Notes under the pieces: generated by a model
Database searches by the model: none
Told to the model about the DNA's origin: nothing
The model's input: the letters and a program-made list of their open reading frames with translations, nothing else
Shown: one piece after another, positions 5,095 to 6,526 of the stretch
How positions within the stretch are numbered: position 1 is the stretch's first letter
Layout of the letters: every line of letters begins with the position of its first letter
Translations under genes and position numbers: made by a program
NCBI GenBank assembly: GCA_014361085.1
Contig: JACIWG010000086.1
Span: 1-6,526, forward strand
Origin: Nitrososphaeria archaeon
Lineage (GTDB): Archaea; Thermoproteota; Nitrososphaeria; JACIWG01
Direction of reading: 5' to 3'
DNA length: 6,526 nt

Positions 5095-6526
5095 ATGGAG
5101 GATAAGGTAAGTTTATCGTTTTTCGGCCTAGGCTATGTGGGCTTAACTACTGCAGCATGTTTTGCATCAAAAGGGTTTAAGGTCGTATGCTTTGACGTAG
5201 ACGAGAGCAAGGTTGAAGCCGTAAACGGTGGTAGGATACCTTTCTTTGAACCAAAACTGGAGGAGCTGCTAAAATATTCTGTTGAAAGAGGCCTTTTAAA
5301 GGCTACAAAGGACTATAGAGAAGCTGTCCTAGACTCTAGCATCACATTCGTCACCGTAGGCACTCCAGCTAAAGATGATGGTAGCATAGACCTCACATAC
5401 GTTAGAGACGCTTCTAGGATGGTTGGTGAATCACTACGTTTTAAAGACAGGTGGCATCTGATTGTTGTAAAGAGCACTGTTGTCCCGGAGACAACAGAAA
5501 ACCTTGTATGCGAGACTGTTGAAGAGTTTTCTGGAAAAATTGTTGGAAAAGATTTTGGACTATGCATGAACCCAGAGTTTCTGAGGGAAGGTAATGCTGT
5601 AGAAGACACGTTTAAGCCTGACAGAATAATCATAGGTGAAATCGACAAAAGGTCAGGTGATGTGCTAGAAGAACTTTATAGAAGATTCTATGAAAACAGT
5701 ATGCCACCAGTAATAAGGACTACTCCAGTGAACGCTGAACTGATAAAGTACGCGAACAACGCCTTCCTAGCCATGAAGGTAAGCTTCATAAACATGGTTG
5801 CAAACCTATGTCAGAAGCTTCCTGGCTCGGACGTTGAAGTTATAGCTGAAGGTATTGGATTGGATAAGAGGATTGGCCAACTATTTTTGAAGGCTGGAAT
5901 AGGATGGGGTGGATCATGCTGGCCGAAGGACCTTAAAGCCCTCTACAACTTTAGCATAAAAAATGGTGTTGAACTTCCACTTGTTGAAGCAACATTAAAG
6001 GTTAACGAGACACAAGCTTACAAAATCATTGAACTTGCTAAAGAGCATGCTGGCGAGCTGAAGGGGAAACGTGTTTCTGTTCTAGGTTTAGCATTCAAAC
6101 CTGAAACAGATGACATGAGGTATGCTGTTTCAATAAAGGTGATAAACAGGCTCATAGAAGAGGGTGCAAAGGTTATCGCATACGACCCTAGGGCGGTAGA
6201 GAATGCTAGAAAGATTTTTGGAGAAAAGATAGAGTATGCAAGGAATGTGGAAGAATGTTTAAAGGATTCCGAATGCGCTCTAATCTTAACAGAATGGAGT
6301 GAGTTTAAGAAGCTTGTGCCAGAAGACTTCATAAGGCTGATGAAGGTTCCAGCAGTATCTGATGGAAGAAGAATATATGATCCACAAAAATTTTCTAAAA
6401 AGCTCAGGTTTAATGCGATAGGATTGGGTGAAAGAAGATACTATAATCCAGCTGTAGCCGTAAACGCGATAATAGAAGAAGGTGAAAGTATACTTTTGGT
6501 TAAATGGGATATTGAACAATTTATAG
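5095..6526 (+). CDS. UDP-glucose 6-dehydrogenase, 3'-partial, with probable C-terminal Nudix domain
   Basis: ATG 5095 is one base after the UXS stop, so the two genes are almost certainly co-transcribed. The frame stays open to the window end (477 codons, no stop). UGD converts UDP-glucose to UDP-glucuronate with two NAD+. Visible features are the N-terminal Rossmann motif GLGYVGLTTAACFA, FVTVGTP, NPEFLREG (159-166), KYANNAFLAMKVSF with K218 and N222, the catalytic C275 in GWGGSCWPKD, and the C-terminal UDP-binding domain with LGLAFKPETDDMR, YDPRA, LTEWSEF and VSDGRRIYD. The dehydrogenase is complete near residue 445 (AIGLGE), the normal family end. The chain then continues RRYYN, PAVAVNAIIEEGESILLVK and WDIEQFI, which resembles the opening strands of a Nudix hydrolase (P.vaVdaiIe...iLLvkR..). 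The Nudix box would lie beyond 6526, so that part is inference. Confidence 0.93.
   Translation, partial: MEDKVSLSFFGLGYVGLTTAACFASKGFKVVCFDVDESKVEAVNGGRIPFFEPKLEELLKYSVERGLLKATKDYREAVLDSSITFVTVGTPAKDDGSIDLTYVRDASRMVGESLRFKDRWHLIVVKSTVVPETTENLVCETVEEFSGKIVGKDFGLCMNPEFLREGNAVEDTFKPDRIIIGEIDKRSGDVLEELYRRFYENSMPPVIRTTPVNAELIKYANNAFLAMKVSFINMVANLCQKLPGSDVEVIAEGIGLDKRIGQLFLKAGIGWGGSCWPKDLKALYNFSIKNGVELPLVEATLKVNETQAYKIIELAKEHAGELKGKRVSVLGLAFKPETDDMRYAVSIKVINRLIEEGAKVIAYDPRAVENARKIFGEKIEYARNVEECLKDSECALILTEWSEFKKLVPEDFIRLMKVPAVSDGRRIYDPQKFSKKLRFNAIGLGERRYYNPAVAVNAIIEEGESILLVKWDIEQFI

Noticed and set aside
5313..6519. Three minus-strand frames opposite the dehydrogenase
   Set aside because: All lie opposite a gene with complete UGD signatures and show only low-complexity antisense composition.
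1..6526. tRNA, rRNA, CRISPR array or insertion sequence
   Set aside because: No regularly spaced repeats, cloverleaf-like segments, transposase motifs or terminal inverted repeats were seen on either strand.

Overview
The window looks like archaeal chromosomal DNA, probably from a thermophilic TACK-type lineage. The reasons are heavy use of AGG/AGA for arginine and ATA for isoleucine, TATA-like boxes close to start codons, TTG starts, an AbrB/PIN toxin-antitoxin pair and a small archaeal-type retropepsin-like protein. This is inferred from style and gene content; no rRNA or tRNA is present to settle it.

Layout. (1) 1-996: the 3' part of a gene for a TPR-repeat protein with an unrecognised N-terminal region; its frame is open at the left edge. 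(2) 997-1499: an A+T-rich stretch with two small, weakly supported, divergent genes. The minus-strand one may be frameshifted; the plus-strand one encodes a likely two-helix membrane protein. (3) 1500-2058: no intact gene. It holds a decayed N-terminal fragment of an RmlA-like sugar-1-phosphate nucleotidylyltransferase, split over several frames (1657-1948). (4) 2062-2731: a VapBC-type AbrB antitoxin and PIN-domain toxin, followed by a perfect 14-bp palindrome. (5) 2849-3223: a small retropepsin-like protein whose catalytic triad reads DAG instead of DTG/DSG and whose tail may be frameshifted. (6) 3220-6526: three nucleotide-sugar genes on the + strand: a GalU-like UTP-glucose-1-phosphate uridylyltransferase, a UDP-glucuronate decarboxylase (UDP-xylose synthase) type SDR, and UDP-glucose 6-dehydrogenase.

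How the genes fit together. The last three enzymes form a complete route: glucose-1-phosphate to UDP-glucose (GalU), to UDP-glucuronate (UGD), to UDP-xylose (UXS). The likely purpose is glycan or glycoprotein synthesis. UXS and UGD are one base apart and probably co-transcribed from a TATA box overlapping the end of galU. The RmlA fragment suggests that a second nucleotide-sugar pathway was once encoded nearby and has been lost.

The most interesting observation is at the right edge. The dehydrogenase does not stop where the family normally ends (about residue 445). It continues in frame into a segment that reads like the first strands of a Nudix hydrolase domain, so the window probably cuts through a UGD-Nudix fusion. 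The Nudix box itself would lie outside the window.
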